Shown here in pieces: positions 5,368-6,020 of a stretch of DNA of 6,020 nt (within the stretch, counting starts at the first letter, position 1; every line of letters begins with the position of its first letter). A program made the position numbers and the translations under genes. The stretch comes from Bacteroidota bacterium (lineage in GTDB: Bacteria; Bacteroidota; Bacteroidia; UKL13-3). A model generated the notes under the pieces. That model was not told the DNA's origin. It did not search any database and saw nothing but the letters and a program-made list of their open reading frames with translations. Where the stretch lies: positions 1-6,020 of the forward strand of contig VEQB01000153.1 in assembly GCA_018883485.1 (NCBI GenBank), given 5' to 3'.

Positions 5368-6020
5368 ATGATTTACAAATCGGACTGTATCCATTTTAAA
5401 GGCCATATTCCTTGCAAACCTCACAAGCAAGAAGGATATCATTGTGACAACTGCCCAGCTTATACCAAGGTAACAAAACGTATACTAATTATTAAGCTGG
5501 GTGCTATTGGCGACGTAATTCGCACAACACCTTTGGTAGTTAAGTTTAAACAGCTTTATCCAGATTGCAAAATTACTTGGCTAACATGGACACCAGATAT
5601 TTTACCTTCTTCTAAGGTGGATGAGATTTTGAAATGGGATCATAATAGCATCCTATATACCCAACATAGTTCTTGGGACATTGCTATTAACCTAGACAAG
5701 GAAAAGGAAGCAGGCGCCTTGCTGAAAATTATTGATGCCAAAGAAAAGTATGGCTTTGTTTTAAAAGACAATGAAATACAACCCATCAACGATTTGGCTC
5801 AACATAAATTTGCCACAGGCATGTTTGATGATGTGAGCAAGGCTAACACCAAGAGTTACTTACAAGAGATTTTTGAAATTTGCGGGTTTGAACACAAAGG
5901 CGAGCCATACTTAATGGATACGCATGACGAAAAAGGTTACCAGTGGGATTTGCCGAAGAATAAAAAAATTATTGGTCTAAACACTGGTTGTGGCGGCCGT
6001 TGGACCACCCGTTTATGGAC
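5368..6020 (+). CDS. Glycosyltransferase family 9 (heptosyltransferase-like) with N-terminal Cys/His cluster, partial at right edge
   Basis: The frame runs from ATG 5368 to the window edge, giving 217 residues of an enzyme that usually has about 330-350. An in-frame TAA at 5350-5352 rules out an earlier start. The GT9 domain begins at residue 38 with RILIIKLGAIGDVIRTTPLV (38-57), the glycine-rich acceptor-side loop with the conserved Asp49. The start of the second Rossmann half appears at IIGLNTGCGGRW, near the break. GT9 enzymes (WaaC/WaaF) transfer heptose or a related sugar from a nucleotide donor to lipopolysaccharide core or similar glycans on the cytoplasmic side of the inner membrane. 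Before the domain is a 30-residue head with Cys7, His9, Cys16, His19, His25, Cys26 and Cys29 (HCDNC at 25-29), absent from E. coli WaaC/WaaF and suggestive of metal binding; a similar head occurs in some other GT9 proteins as I recall. The sugar and acceptor cannot be read from the sequence. It is divergent from lemA. Confidence 0.9.
   Translation, partial: MIYKSDCIHFKGHIPCKPHKQEGYHCDNCPAYTKVTKRILIIKLGAIGDVIRTTPLVVKFKQLYPDCKITWLTWTPDILPSSKVDEILKWDHNSILYTQHSSWDIAINLDKEKEAGALLKIIDAKEKYGFVLKDNEIQPINDLAQHKFATGMFDDVSKANTKSYLQEIFEICGFEHKGEPYLMDTHDEKGYQWDLPKNKKIIGLNTGCGGRWTTRLW

Overview
The window looks like chromosomal DNA of a Bacteroidota (Bacteroidetes) bacterium. The evidence is low G+C content judged by eye, almost no Shine-Dalgarno sequences, two candidate promoters carrying the Bacteroidetes -7 element TAnnTTTG, and protein families typical of the phylum (LemA with two TPM-domain proteins, a Cys/His-headed GT9 glycosyltransferase, a long-loop AhpC-type peroxiredoxin). 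No mobile element, CRISPR array, tRNA or rRNA was seen. The genus cannot be named from this sequence alone.

Layout: (1) 1-774, minus strand: a two-helix potassium channel with a TVGYGE selectivity filter and an RCK/TrkA-N domain, cut by the left edge. (2) 775-912: a short divergent promoter region. (3) 913-2000, plus strand: a PerR-like Fur-family regulator followed 5 bp later by a 2-Cys peroxiredoxin, closed by a strong intrinsic terminator at 2016-2052. (4) 2093-3376, plus strand: an unrecognised exported protein with two EF-hand-like loops and a C-terminal domain that resembles a thioredoxin fold without cysteines. (5) 3384-3439: a short heptamer tandem repeat and a small hairpin between convergent genes. 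(6) 5237-3438, minus strand: a tight operon lemA - soluble TPM protein - secreted, membrane-anchored TPM protein with a glycine-rich tail. (7) 5368-6020, plus strand: a GT9 heptosyltransferase-like glycosyltransferase, cut by the right edge.

How the genes work together: the regulator and peroxiredoxin form a self-contained peroxide-response unit, in which the regulator probably represses its own promoter and that of the peroxiredoxin until peroxide oxidises it. The LemA/TPM genes are an envelope-associated set often found together, with poorly defined biochemistry. The GT9 enzyme probably adds a sugar to a cell-surface glycan.

Most of the window is conserved housekeeping or envelope content. 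The parts most worth a second look are the PerR-like protein lacking its structural zinc cysteines, the exported protein with calcium-loop motifs and an apparently dead thioredoxin-like domain, and the Cys/His cluster in front of the glycosyltransferase.
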